Origin: Simplicispira metamorpha
Lineage (GTDB): Bacteria; Pseudomonadota; Gammaproteobacteria; Burkholderiales; Burkholderiaceae_C
DNA: 64,000 nucleotides
Assembly: GCF_004341365.1 (NCBI RefSeq)
Contig: NZ_SLXH01000021.1
Span: forward strand, 1-64,000
Direction: 5' to 3'
In this document: piece by piece, positions 8,474 through 16,373 of the stretch
Numbering within the stretch: the first letter of the stretch is position 1
Layout of the letters: every line of letters begins with the position of its first letter
Notes under the pieces: model-generated
What the model was told of the DNA's origin: nothing
The model's input: only the letters and a program-made list of their open reading frames with translations
Database searches by the model: none
Program-made: the position numbers and the translations under genes

Positions 8474-9832
8474 ATGACCACCCCCCAACGCCAACTGCGC
8501 CTGGGCGCCTTCATCATGCCCACGGGCCACCACATTGCCGCCTGGCGCCACCCCGGCGCGCAGGCCGACGCCGGGGTCAATATCGACCACTACATCGCCT
8601 TGGCGCAAACAGCAGAGCGCGGCCTGTTCGACCAGGTGTTTGTGGCCGACAGCCCCGGCGTCTGGCACAAGGGCGACAAAGAATCCTTCAGCCGCCAGGG
8701 CCGCGTCTCGCACTTCGAGCCCGTGACGCTGTGGGCGGCGCTGTCGGCCGTCACCAAGCACATCGGCTTTGTCGCCACCGCCTCCACCACCTACGAAGAC
8801 CCGTTTTTGCTGGCGCGCAAATTTGCCTCGCTCGACCACATCAGCAAGGGCCGTGCCGCCTGGAACGTGGTCACCACCAGCGCCGAAGATGTCTATGGCA
8901 ATTTTGGCTACGAGGCCCACCCCGACCCCGCCACCCGCTATGAAAAAGCGCATGAATTCGTCGATGTGGTCAAGGGCCTGTGGGACAGCTTTGACGACGA
9001 CGCCTTCACGCGCGACAAAGCCAGCGGCGTGGCCTTTGACCCCGACAAGCTGCACACGCTCAACCACATCGGCAAGCACCTGAAGGTGAAAGGCCCGCTG
9101 AACATCGAGCGCCCACCGCAGGGCCACCCGGTGATCGTGCAGGCGGGCTCGTCCGAGGACGGCAAAGAGCTGGCCGCCGCCAGCGCCGAAGCCATCTTCA
9201 CCGCGTGGACGAGCCTGGCCGAGGCCAAAGCGTTCTACCAGGACGTGAAGGGCCGCCTGGCCAAATATGGCCGCCGCCCCGAGCAACTGCTGGTGCTGCC
9301 CGGCATCTCCACCGTGATTGGCCGCACCGAGGAAGAAGCCCAGGCCAAGTGGGCCGAGCTGCAAGCGCTGATCCACCCCAGCGTGGGCCTGGCCACGCTG
9401 GTGCCCTTCTGGCCGGGCGAAGACCTGACGAAGTGGAACCTGGACGCCCCGCCGCCCTACATCCCCGAGCCGCCCAAGGGCATCAACAGCCGCGCCCACG
9501 TGGTGCTGGAGCTGGCCCGGCGCGACAAACTCACCGTGCGCCAGCTGTACGAATACCTGGCCGGTGCGCGCGGCCACTGGGTGGTGATCGGCACGCCACA
9601 AACCATTGCCGACAAGATGCAGGAATGGCTTGAAAACGGTGCCTGCGACGGCTTCAACGTCATGCCGCCGGTGCTGCCGCAGTCGCTCAACGAGTTTGTC
9701 GATTTGGTGGTGCCCGAGCTGCAAAAGCGCGGCCTGTTCCGCACCGCCTACGAGGGCACCACCCTGCGCGAAAACCTGGGACTGGAGCGCCCGGCCAGCC
9801 GCTACGCCGTGCCGCTGGCCAAGGCAGCGTAA
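8474..9832 (+). CDS. LLM-class flavin-dependent monooxygenase (NtaA/SnaA/DszA family)
   Basis: A 452-residue two-component monooxygenase of the nitrilotriacetate/dibenzothiophene-sulfone type, using FMNH2 supplied by a separate reductase. The N-terminal LRLGAFIMPTGHH, the VADSPGVW stretch, NVVTTSAEDVYGNFGYEAHP and VQAGSSEDGKELAA are typical of this subgroup. In an organosulfur locus it probably cleaves a C-S bond to release sulfite, with the SsuE-type reductase at 11015-11605 as likely partner. The ATG at 8474 has GGAG ten bases upstream; the open frame starts earlier, inside the dioxygenase gene. It holds few sulfur residues (four Met, one Cys). Confidence 0.9.
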   Translation: MTTPQRQLRLGAFIMPTGHHIAAWRHPGAQADAGVNIDHYIALAQTAERGLFDQVFVADSPGVWHKGDKESFSRQGRVSHFEPVTLWAALSAVTKHIGFVATASTTYEDPFLLARKFASLDHISKGRAAWNVVTTSAEDVYGNFGYEAHPDPATRYEKAHEFVDVVKGLWDSFDDDAFTRDKASGVAFDPDKLHTLNHIGKHLKVKGPLNIERPPQGHPVIVQAGSSEDGKELAAASAEAIFTAWTSLAEAKAFYQDVKGRLAKYGRRPEQLLVLPGISTVIGRTEEEAQAKWAELQALIHPSVGLATLVPFWPGEDLTKWNLDAPPPYIPEPPKGINSRAHVVLELARRDKLTVRQLYEYLAGARGHWVVIGTPQTIADKMQEWLENGACDGFNVMPPVLPQSLNEFVDLVVPELQKRGLFRTAYEGTTLRENLGLERPASRYAVPLAKAA

Positions 9833-9849
9833 GGCAGCGCCCCACCCCG

Positions 9850-9871
9850 CCGCGCCATCCCGATGGCGCGG
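9850..9871 (+). terminator. Hairpin downstream of the monooxygenase gene
   Basis: CCGCGCCATC and GATGGCGCGG form a perfect 10-bp stem with a two-base loop, 18 bases after the monooxygenase stop. No T-run follows, so it may be a weak or factor-dependent terminator. Confidence 0.5.
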
Positions 9872-9904
9872 TTACGCCCCCTCATCCGCCGCCAAACCGC
9901 CCAA

Positions 9905-10259
9905 CATCGGGCCATGATGAGCAGGTTTTTAGCCCAATTGATTTCTGCAACCAGCGGTTGCAGTTTTGGCTTGTCGCTGTATTCGTTGAAAAACTGCCGC
10001 ATCAACCACAAGTTTTGGGAAGAAAACCCGTTGCGCCCCGGAAACTCCACTTGCAAATCACGGGCCAAGGTTTCGACCACAGCTTTGCCCAGCCTTGCTC
10101 GGCTTGCTTGCGACAAATAACCTCCCCCAGCCACCAATACAAAGTCAGCAACTCCTTGTTGGCCGCGCGCAGGGCTTGGTATTGGCGCTGGCGGATTTGC
10201 ACTTTGACTTCGTGCAAAAAGTCGCCGTAGTCAGCGGGCGGCACCACGCTGAGGCTCAT
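9905..10259 (-). pseudogene. Broken DUF1016 (YhcG-type PDDEXK nuclease) gene remnant
   Basis: Two overlapping minus-strand frames together read as the N-terminal DUF1016 domain. The first starts MSLSVVPPADYGDFLHEVK and runs to RKQAEQGWAK; the second continues as GKAVVETLARDLQVEFPG, then NLWLMRQFF and LQPLVAEINWAKNLLIM. They join if one base is added to the CCC run at 10088-10090 (plus strand), restoring QGWGKAVVET, so a single-base deletion is the likely break. After LLIM the similarity stops, and the nuclease C-terminal half (about 200 residues) is missing. DUF1016 proteins are full-length at about 340 residues. This is an inactivated, truncated copy between two sulfur gene groups. Confidence 0.8.
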
Positions 10260-10348
10260 AACGCATACCCCAGGCGAGGGGTGTCAAGGTCAATCCAGCA
10301 TGGTGGTTCCATGGCGTTCATGGCGGTTTCGTTGGCTGGTGAAGAGAA

Positions 10349-10385
10349 GAAAAGCATAGCTGCTTGCGCCCTCGCACCCTGCTGT
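10349..10385 (+). repeat. Degenerate repeat half, copy 3
   Basis: GCATAGCTGCTTGCGCC matches the left half of the repeat family; the right half is not recognisable. It lies upstream of the DUF1016 remnant start. Confidence 0.6.
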
Positions 10386-10433
10386 ACCGCCACGCAGCGT
10401 CAACTACCGCTTGCGGCCACTGACCACCCGCCC

Positions 10434-10460
10434 AGAAAAAAACCAGGCCCAAGCCTGGTT
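10434..10460 (-). terminator. Rho-independent terminator of the molbindin/sulfate-binding group
   Basis: On the minus strand AACCAGGC-TTGG-GCCTGGTT is followed by a run of T residues (plus-strand A-run 10436-10442). It lies about 80 bases beyond the molbindin stop and would end the minus-strand transcript. Confidence 0.8.
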
Positions 10461-10470
10461 CTGAAAAACG

Positions 10471-10534
10471 CTACTGAAAAAATAGCTGCTTGCGCCCAAC
10501 CTGTAAGGGCTGGAGGCCGATTTGGCCTCAAAAA
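10471..10534 (+). repeat. Intergenic repeat, copy 4
   Basis: AAAATAGCTGCTTGCGCCC, a spacer, AGGGCTGGAGGCCGATTTGG and a right end rich in A. It sits between the terminator and the molbindin stop. Confidence 0.8.
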
Positions 10535-10541
10535 CCCAGCC

Positions 10542-10757
10542 TCACAGCTTGGCGATAGACACCTCGGTGGACTTGACCAGCGCCACCACGTCCGAGCCGA
10601 TGGTCAGGCCCAGGCTGTCCACCGAGCGGGTGGTGATGACCGAGGTGACGATGCCCCAGGGCGTCTCCACATCGACCTCCGAGACAACATCGCCGCGAAT
10701 GATTTCGCGCACTTTGCCCTTGAACTGGTTGCGCACGTTGATGGCTTGAATGGACAT
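10542..10757 (-). CDS. Molbindin-like TOBE domain protein
   Basis: A 71-residue protein made of a single TOBE/Mop domain: MSIQAINVRNQFKGKVREI, then GDVVSEVDVETPWGIVTSVI and GSDVVALVKSTEVSIAKL. Such molbindins bind molybdate or tungstate as oligomers and may store it in the cytoplasm. The ATG at 10757 has AAGGAG a few bases upstream; the longer frame adds an unlikely hydrophobic stretch. No molybdate transporter is nearby. It is the last gene of the sbp-ssuE group, so binding of another oxyanion is conceivable but unproved. It contains no cysteine and only the initiator methionine. Confidence 0.85.
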   Translation of the reverse strand: MSIQAINVRNQFKGKVREIIRGDVVSEVDVETPWGIVTSVITTRSVDSLGLTIGSDVVALVKSTEVSIAKL

Positions 10758-10818
10758 GGTTTTCTCCTTGAAAAGTCCGTTGAAAAAGTCTGCGAAAAGC
10801 CGCAAAAAACCCAAAAAA

Positions 10819-10959
10819 TCAGCAAGAAATCGCAAAGCCGCCCCGGGGAGCGCGCGCCACGGGGGTGCGGGCCTGCGCGCTCAGGCCCCAGGCCATGGCC
10901 GTGACGCACAGCACGCGCTGCAAACGTTGGTGCAAGACAAAGGGCATGGGTACAGCCAT
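10819..10959 (-). CDS. Possible small secreted or leader peptide
   Basis: A 46-codon frame on the minus strand between ssuE and the molbindin gene. AGGAGG lies five bases before its ATG, among the strongest ribosome binding sites in the window. The product looks like a signal peptide (VLCVTAMAWGLSAQA, cleavage after about residue 30) followed by a short basic tail ending AISC. I know no family for it. It could be a secreted small protein, a leader peptide coupling translation of the next gene, or a chance frame; codon use alone cannot decide. Confidence 0.45.
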   Translation of the reverse strand: MAVPMPFVLHQRLQRVLCVTAMAWGLSAQARTPVARAPRGGFAISC

Positions 10960-11014
10960 GGGAGCCTCCTGGGTGGTGGGTGCGGTGGGGGGAGTAAAAA
11001 ATCTGCGGTGGTGC

Positions 11015-11605
11015 TCAGACGCTGCACTGCACCTGCGAAAACGCCACGGGCGCAAACCGGCCCGATTGCGCAGGCGGCGGGCGCAGGGTTTCGGTGAGCA
11101 GGGTGTGGGTGGCTTCGTCCAGGCGGGCGGCGATGTCGGCGTCCAGGGTGTAGGCGCCTTCGGGCGTGAGCGCCACCTGGGCGTCGGTGGCGTAAATACC
11201 GGGCAGGATGTGTCGCGCACCCAGCGACTGCAGCACCGGGCGCAGTGCGTAGTCCAGCGCCAGCATGTGGTGCGGGCTGCCGCCTGTGGCCAGGGGCAGC
11301 ACGGTTTTGCCCTTGAGCGCCGTTTGCGGCAGCAAGTCCAGAAACACCTTGAGCACGCCGCTGTAAGCGGCCTTATAGACCGGCGTGGCCACCACCAGCA
11401 CGCGCGCGGCGGCCACTTGCTCAATGGCCTGAGTGATGCTGCGGTGGCCAAAATCGGCCAGCACCAGCGCTTGGGGCGAGAGGTTGCGGATATGGATGCG
11501 ATCAACCAATGCGCCCTGCGCACTCAGGCGCAGCGCAACGGCATCGAGCAAAGCCGCCGAGCGCGAGCGCTCCGAGGGGCTTCCGGCAATCAACAAGGCA
11601 GACAT
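11015..11605 (-). CDS. ssuE: NADPH-dependent FMN reductase, SsuE type
   Basis: A 196-residue flavodoxin-fold reductase. LLIAGSPSERSRSAALLDAV is the phosphate-binding loop of the SsuE/chromate-reductase family, followed by VLVVATPVYKAAYSGVLK and PLATGGSPHHMLALDYAL, which match SsuE closely. It supplies FMNH2 to two-component monooxygenases such as the one at 8474-9832. It follows the sulfate-binding protein gene by 38 bases in the same direction, so the two are probably cotranscribed under sulfur limitation. Length is normal for SsuE (about 190). Confidence 0.93.
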   Translation of the reverse strand: MSALLIAGSPSERSRSAALLDAVALRLSAQGALVDRIHIRNLSPQALVLADFGHRSITQAIEQVAAARVLVVATPVYKAAYSGVLKVFLDLLPQTALKGKTVLPLATGGSPHHMLALDYALRPVLQSLGARHILPGIYATDAQVALTPEGAYTLDADIAARLDEATHTLLTETLRPPPAQSGRFAPVAFSQVQCSV

Positions 11606-11643
11606 GGATACACCTTTGCGTGAATAGGCGGGTACGGCGCGCT

Positions 11644-12669
11644 TTACTTGCGCGCGTAAATCTGGTCAAAGCTGCCGCCATCGGCAAAGTGGACTTTGGC
11701 CGCCTGCTCCCAGCCGCCAAAGGCGTCGTCGATGGTGAACAGATTGAGCTTGGGGAACTGGGCGGCGTACTTGGCCCGGGCTTTTTCCGACACGGCGGGG
11801 CGGTAGAAATGCTTGCCCGCAATGTCCTGGCCCTCTTCGCTGTAGAGGTACTTCAGATAAGCCTCGGCCACGGTGCGGGTGCCTTTTTTGTCCACGTTCT
11901 TATCGACCACGGTGACGGCAGGCTCGGCCAGGATGCTGATGCTGGGCGCGACGATGTCGATCTTGTCGCCAAACTCTTTCTTGAGCAGGTAAGCCTCGTT
12001 CTCCCAGGAGATGAACACATCGCCCTGGCCGCGCTGCGAGAAGGTGATGGACGAGCCGCGCGCCCCGGTGTCGAGCACCGGCACGTTGGCGTAGAGCTTT
12101 TGCACAAAGTCTTTGGCTTTGGCATCCCCACCGTATTTGCGCTTGGCAAACTCCCACGCGGCCAAATAATTCCAGCGCGCGCCGCCCGAGGTTTTGGGGT
12201 TGGGCGTGATCACGCTGACGCCGGGCTTGACCAGATCGTCCCAGTCCTTGATGGCCTTGGGATTGCCCTTGCGCACCACCAGCACGATGGTGGAGGTGTA
12301 GGGCGAGCTGTTGTGCGGCAGGCGCTTTTGCCAGTCTTTGGGAATGAGCTGGCCGCTGTTGCGCAGTGCGTCGGTGTCGCCCGCCAGGGCCAGCGTGGCC
12401 ACGTCGGCGGCCAGCCCGTCGATCACCGAGCGCGCCTGCTTGCCCGAGCCGCCGTGCGACTGCTGGATGACCACATCCTGGCCGCTGGTGGCCTTCCAGT
12501 GCCTGGCAAACGCCTGGTTGAACTCCACGTACAGCTCGCGGGTGGGGTCATACGAGACGTTGAGCAGCGTCAGCGGCTGTTGCGCCAACGACGGCAATGC
12601 GGTCAGGGCCAAACCACCCACCAGCGCGGTGGCCAGGGGAATCTTGATAAAGTGGCGGCGAAGGCTCAT
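11644..12669 (-). CDS. sbp: Sulfate-binding periplasmic protein
   Basis: A 341-residue sulfate/thiosulfate-binding protein. A signal peptide ends near SLAQQ (residues 28-32). [30 protein letters not shown] and [18 protein letters not shown] are the hallmark Sbp/CysP motifs, the serine- and glycine-rich loops binding sulfate by hydrogen bonds. The permease and ATPase genes (cysT, cysW, cysA) are not adjacent, so it is an orphan here. Apart from the initiator it contains no methionine and no cysteine. It is the first gene of the group with ssuE, and divergent from yggX. Confidence 0.95.
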   Translation of the reverse strand: MSLRRHFIKIPLATALVGGLALTALPSLAQQPLTLLNVSYDPTRELYVEFNQAFARHWKATSGQDVVIQQSHGGSGKQARSVIDGLAADVATLALAGDTDALRNSGQLIPKDWQKRLPHNSSPYTSTIVLVVRKGNPKAIKDWDDLVKPGVSVITPNPKTSGGARWNYLAAWEFAKRKYGGDAKAKDFVQKLYANVPVLDTGARGSSITFSQRGQGDVFISWENEAYLLKKEFGDKIDIVAPSISILAEPAVTVVDKNVDKKGTRTVAEAYLKYLYSEEGQDIAGKHFYRPAVSEKARAKYAAQFPKLNLFTIDDAFGGWEQAAKVHFADGGSFDQIYARK

Positions 12670-12787
12670 GGGGGTAACTCCGGGGGTCTGAAAATGCGAT
12701 GGATGGATTCTGAAAGCCGCCCATCAAAACTGGAACGACTGAGTTTTCAGTTTTTAATTACCCAAACATCTAAAGAAACACCACCCC

Positions 12788-13060
12788 ATGGCACGAATGG
12801 TTCAATGCATCAAGCTCGGAAAAGAAGCCGAGGGCCTTGATTTCCCTCCCTATCCCGGTGATCTGGGCAAACGCCTGTGGGAAAACGTCAGCAAAGAGGC
12901 CTGGGCGGCCTGGCTCAAGCACCAGACCATGCTGGTCAACGAGAACCGCCTGAACCTGGCCGATGCGCGCGCCCGCCAGTACCTGGCGCGCCAGATGGAG
13001 CAGCACTTCTTTGGCGGCGGCGCCGACACCGTGCAGGGCTACGTGCCGCCCAGCGCCTGA
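12788..13060 (+). CDS. yggX: Probable Fe(2+)-trafficking protein YggX
   Basis: A 90-residue protein matching YggX over its whole length. [37 protein letters not shown], the [19 protein letters not shown] helix and the final [15 protein letters not shown] are all conserved. YggX is a small cytoplasmic protein that protects iron-sulfur clusters against oxidation and helps iron delivery; the cysteine near residue 7 is the conserved one. It is monocistronic, with a terminator downstream. Confidence 0.96.
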   Translation: MARMVQCIKLGKEAEGLDFPPYPGDLGKRLWENVSKEAWAAWLKHQTMLVNENRLNLADARARQYLARQMEQHFFGGGADTVQGYVPPSA

Positions 13061-13124
13061 GCCCGGTGCGCGCGCCCTGCCAGCACGGCGGGGCCTGAGC
13101 GCGCTGCCCGCCTCTCCCCCTCAC

Positions 13125-13148
13125 GGGCGCCCTTTGCGGCGCCTTTTT
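13125..13148 (+). terminator. Rho-independent terminator after yggX
   Basis: GGCGCC and GGCGCC (13126-13131 and 13138-13143) form a stem with loop CTTTGC, followed by TTTTT. It lies 65 bases beyond the yggX stop and just before mnmC. Confidence 0.8.
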
Positions 13149-13176
13149 CGTGGTCTTTACTCTCGGAATACCCCCT

Positions 13177-15315
13177 ATGGCCGAACCCCTGGACTGGCTG
13201 GACGACGGCACGCCCTACAGCCCCCGCTTTGGCGACCGCTACCACAGCGAACAAGGCGGTCTGGCGCAGGCGCGCGAGGTGTTTTTGCACGGCTGCGGCC
13301 TGCCAGCGGCCTGGGCCCATCAGCCGCAGTGGCGCATTCTGGAAACCGGCTTTGGCTTTGGCCTGAACTTCCTCACCACCTGGGCCGCCTGGCGCGCCGA
13401 CCCGCAGCGCCCCCAGCTGCTGCACTTTGTCTCGCTCGAAGCCTGGCCCGTGGCCGCAGACGACCTGCTGCGGGCCACCCGCGTCCATCCCGCACTGGCG
13501 CCACTGACCCAGGAGCTGCACCGCCACTACTGGGGGCTGCTGCCGGGCATCCACCGCATCGCCCTCGATGGCGGCCAGGTGCTGCTGACGCTGTGCATTG
13601 GCGATGCGCAAACGCTCTTGCGCCAGCAGGACTGGACGGTGGACTCGGTGTACCTGGATGGCTTCAGCCCCCAGCGCAACCCCGAGGTGTGGAGCCTGCA
13701 CACGCTCAAGGCCGTGGCGCGCTGCTGCCGGCGCGGCACGCGCCTGGCCACCTGGACGGTGGCGCGCGCCGTGCGCGACGACCTGGCGCAGTGCGGCTTC
13801 ACCGTGGCCAAAGTGCCCGGTGTGCCGCCCAAGCGCGACAACCTGCACGCCACCTTCGACCCGCGCTGGGAGCCGCGCCAGGCGCAGGCGGCCAGCGCTG
13901 CCCATACAGCCAGTGCCGCGCCCGGGGCCACCCCTGCGCCCGGCGCCAGTGCAACACCTGGCACCGGCACACCCGCGCGCTGCATCGTCATTGGCGCGGG
14001 CCTGGCCGGTGCTGCTGTGGCTGCCAGCCTGGCACGGCGCGGCTGGCAGGTGCAGGTGCTCGACCAAGGTGACGCACCGGCAGCCGGTGCCTCGGGCCTG
14101 CCAGCGGGGGTGTTTGCGCCCCATGTCTCGGTCGATGACAGCGTGGTATCGCGCCTGTCGCGCAGCGGCGTGCGCGCCACGCTGCAAGCCGCCGCCCAGT
14201 ACCTGCAAGAAGGCACGGACTGGCAACCCAGCGGCGTGCTGCAACACCACGTGGATGGCAAACGCGGCCTGCCCACCGACTGGGACGCTGGCCCCGGCGC
14301 CGACTGGAGCCACGCTGCCCCCGACGTGGTGCGTGCAGCCCTGGGCATCGCGCCGGGCGTGGGCGCCACCTGGCACCGGCGCGGCGGCTGGATTCGGCCC
14401 GCGCGGCTGGTGCAGGCCTTGCTGGCCCAGCCGGGCGTGCAGTTTCACGGCGGGCAGGCCGTGGCCCGGCTGGTGCGCGTTGCCAACTCCAGCGCCGACC
14501 TGTGGCAAGCCCTGGACGCCCAGGGCCGCGTGCTGGCCAGCGCCCCGCTGGTGGTGGTGGCCACTGGTTTTGGCAGCCCGCAGCTGCTGGCCCAGACCGA
14601 CCCCGCCCTGGCCCGCTGGCCGCTGGGCATCGTGCGCGGCCAGGTCACCGGCGCGCGCCAGGCCGACCTGCCCTGGCCAGGCCCGGCCTTCCCGGTCAAC
14701 GGCCATGGCAACGCCGTGCCCGCCTTTGTCTGGCCCGATCCAGCGCCCGCCCAGACCGGTGCCGCGCCCGCAACCGCTGCGGCAGATATGTCATGGATTG
14801 CGGGTTCCACCTTTGAGCGCGGCCCGGCCAGTGTCTGGCCGCCCGCAGCCCCGGAGCAAGCCGCCGCACACCACCACAACCTGGGCAAACTGCAAGCCCT
14901 GCTGCCCGGCAGCGCCTTGCCGTGGACGACCCTGCCGACACCCACGCCAGCGCAACCACCAGCGCAACCACCAGCGCAGGAGCCAGCGCCACACGCCGCC
15001 CCCGCAGACGCAGCGCCCCTGCCCCCCAGCCTGCGCCACTGGGCCGGTATCCGCTGCGCCAGCCCCGACCGCCTGCCGCTGGTCGGCCCGGTCGATGCGC
15101 AGGCGCTGCCCGGCCTGTGGGTCAGCACCGCCATGGGCGCGCGCGGCCTGACGCTGGCCCTGCTGTGCGGCGAGCTGCTGGCCGCCCGCCTGCACGGCGA
15201 ACCCCTGCCGCTGGACAGCAAGCTGGCCCAGGCGCTGGATACTGCGCGGATGGACAAGCCAGCGCGGGGCGACACAGCAGCGCCCGCCAAAAACAGGGGT
15301 CAAATTGGCCTCTAG
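13177..15315 (+). CDS. mnmC: tRNA 5-methylaminomethyl-2-thiouridine biosynthesis bifunctional protein MnmC
   Basis: A 712-residue bifunctional enzyme that completes the mnm5s2U34 modification of tRNA. The N-terminal methyltransferase domain (about 1-230) has the SAM loop ETGFGFGLNFLTTW and the YLDGFSPQRNPEVW motif. A Pro/Ala/Thr-rich linker (about 240-265) leads to the FAD-dependent oxidoreductase domain, with VIGAGLAGAAVAASLARRG and GLPAGVFAPHVS. A second Pro/Gln/Ala-rich insert (about residues 586-612, partly a 12-base tandem repeat near 14945-14978) interrupts the FAD domain and is probably a loop. The start ATG at 13177 gives MAEPLDWLDDGTPYSPRFGD, the family start. The last residues (RGQIGL) and the stop are encoded by an inverted repeat copy. 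Confidence 0.95.
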   Translation: MAEPLDWLDDGTPYSPRFGDRYHSEQGGLAQAREVFLHGCGLPAAWAHQPQWRILETGFGFGLNFLTTWAAWRADPQRPQLLHFVSLEAWPVAADDLLRATRVHPALAPLTQELHRHYWGLLPGIHRIALDGGQVLLTLCIGDAQTLLRQQDWTVDSVYLDGFSPQRNPEVWSLHTLKAVARCCRRGTRLATWTVARAVRDDLAQCGFTVAKVPGVPPKRDNLHATFDPRWEPRQAQAASAAHTASAAPGATPAPGASATPGTGTPARCIVIGAGLAGAAVAASLARRGWQVQVLDQGDAPAAGASGLPAGVFAPHVSVDDSVVSRLSRSGVRATLQAAAQYLQEGTDWQPSGVLQHHVDGKRGLPTDWDAGPGADWSHAAPDVVRAALGIAPGVGATWHRRGGWIRPARLVQALLAQPGVQFHGGQAVARLVRVANSSADLWQALDAQGRVLASAPLVVVATGFGSPQLLAQTDPALARWPLGIVRGQVTGARQADLPWPGPAFPVNGHGNAVPAFVWPDPAPAQTGAAPATAAADMSWIAGSTFERGPASVWPPAAPEQAAAHHHNLGKLQALLPGSALPWTTLPTPTPAQPPAQPPAQEPAPHAAPADAAPLPPSLRHWAGIRCASPDRLPLVGPVDAQALPGLWVSTAMGARGLTLALLCGELLAARLHGEPLPLDSKLAQALDTARMDKPARGDTAAPAKNRGQIGL

Positions 15316-15352
15316 CCCTTGCGCAGTAAGCGCAAGCAGCTATGCATTTTGA
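15298..15352 (-). repeat. Intergenic repeat, copy 5 (inverted)
   Basis: Read on the minus strand it begins GCATAGCTGCTTGCGCTTAC and ends AGAGGCCAATTTGACC. It overlaps the 3' end of mnmC and supplies its TAG stop at 15313-15315. Confidence 0.8.
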
Positions 15353-15390
15353 ATGCACCACCGACGGTAGAACGCTGCGCACAAAATGCT

Positions 15391-15450
15391 ACTTTATTCA
15401 TAGCTGCTTGCGCCCACCAGTCGGGCGCTGGAGGCATTTTTGGCATCAAA
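15391..15450 (+). repeat. Intergenic repeat, copy 6
   Basis: TTCATAGCTGCTTGCGCCCA, then CGGGCGCTGGAGGCATTTTT and GGCATCAAAG. It faces copy 5 across 38 bases, giving an inverted pair that could form a long cruciform between mnmC and the TSUP gene. Confidence 0.85.
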
Positions 15451-15513
15451 GACAAAGCCCTTCCCAGCGCTATCCTCGATTTTCAAATAACCAAATTCAC
15501 ATATTGGGAGAAC

Positions 15514-15531
15514 AAAACAATCGTTTGTTTT
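15514..15531 (+). promoter_or_regulatory. Candidate operator upstream of the TSUP-cys operon
   Basis: AAAACAA-TCGT-TTGTTTT is a perfect 7-bp inverted repeat within an AT-rich stretch (15481-15535) just before the TSUP gene. Its place suits a regulator of the sulfate assimilation operon, such as a CysB-type protein, but this is inference. Confidence 0.35.
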
Positions 15532-15559
15532 TATATGCAGCCCCCCTACATTCAGCGCC

Positions 15560-16363
15560 ATGCCTGATTTCGCGTTCATATTTGCTGGCTTTTGTGTGGG
15601 CCTGATCGTCGGTTTGACCGGCGTGGGCGGGGGCTCGCTGATGACGCCCATCCTGATCTTTTTCTTTGGCGTCAAGCCGCACATGGCCATTGGCACCGAC
15701 CTGCTGTTTGCCGCCTTCACCAAAATGGGCGGCACCGTCAGCCTGGCGCGCCAGCGGCTGGTGCCCTGGCGCGTGGTGGGCATGTTGTGCGCGGGCAGCA
15801 TCCCGGCGGCTTTCGCTGCCTTGTGGCTACTGAAGTACCTCGGCCCGGCCAGCGCGCAAGCGCAGCACATCATGACCACCACCCTGGGCGTGGCGCTGCT
15901 GCTGACGGCGGCGGCCACGCTGTACAAGGTGTTTGCCTTCTCCAAGGCCAAACACGCCATCGACCACGCCGCCCGCCTGGCCAACCCCGCCCTGGCCACG
16001 CAGCCGCGCCACTGGAGCCTGCCGGTGCTGCTGGGTGCGGTGATTGGCACGCTGGTCACGTTCACCTCGGTGGGCGCGGGCGCGGTGGGCGTCACGGTGC
16101 TGCTACTGGTGTACCCACTGCTGCCGCTGCCCCGGGTGATTGGCGCCGATATCGCCTACGCCGTGCCGCTGACGCTGGTGGCGGGCCTGGGCCACGCCTC
16201 GCTGGGCTCGGTGGACTGGAGCCTGCTGGCGCTGCTGCTGGCGGGCTCGCTGCCGGGCATCTGGCTGGGCTCTCGTTTAGTCTCGCGCGCCCCGGAGCGG
16301 CTGATCCGCTCGGCGCTTTCCGTGCTGCTTGCCTGGGCAGGCGCCAAACTGGTTTTGATTTGA
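15560..16363 (+). CDS. TSUP-family (TauE/SafE) sulfite/anion permease
   Basis: A 267-residue membrane protein with about eight hydrophobic segments in two related halves. VGLTGVGGGSLMTPILIF and the second-half VTFTSVGAGAVGVTVLL are the paired glycine-rich motifs of the TauE/SafE (TSUP) family, which transports sulfite, sulfonates or related anions. It begins the sulfate assimilation cluster, only 10 bases before cysI, so cotranscription is almost certain. It may export excess sulfite or import sulfate, replacing the missing CysTWA genes; direction cannot be read from the sequence. Confidence 0.9.
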   Translation: MPDFAFIFAGFCVGLIVGLTGVGGGSLMTPILIFFFGVKPHMAIGTDLLFAAFTKMGGTVSLARQRLVPWRVVGMLCAGSIPAAFAALWLLKYLGPASAQAQHIMTTTLGVALLLTAAATLYKVFAFSKAKHAIDHAARLANPALATQPRHWSLPVLLGAVIGTLVTFTSVGAGAVGVTVLLLVYPLLPLPRVIGADIAYAVPLTLVAGLGHASLGSVDWSLLALLLAGSLPGIWLGSRLVSRAPERLIRSALSVLLAWAGAKLVLI

Positions 16364-16373
16364 GTTTTGCCTT

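Noticed and set aside
13039-14706. Long minus-strand frame antisense to mnmC
   Set aside because: High-GC coding sequence leaves long open antisense frames; the product is low-complexity and the plus-strand MnmC has clear motifs.
14940-14985. Tandem 12-base repeats considered as a CRISPR-like array
   Set aside because: They are in frame in mnmC, encode a Pro/Gln/Ala loop and have no spacers.
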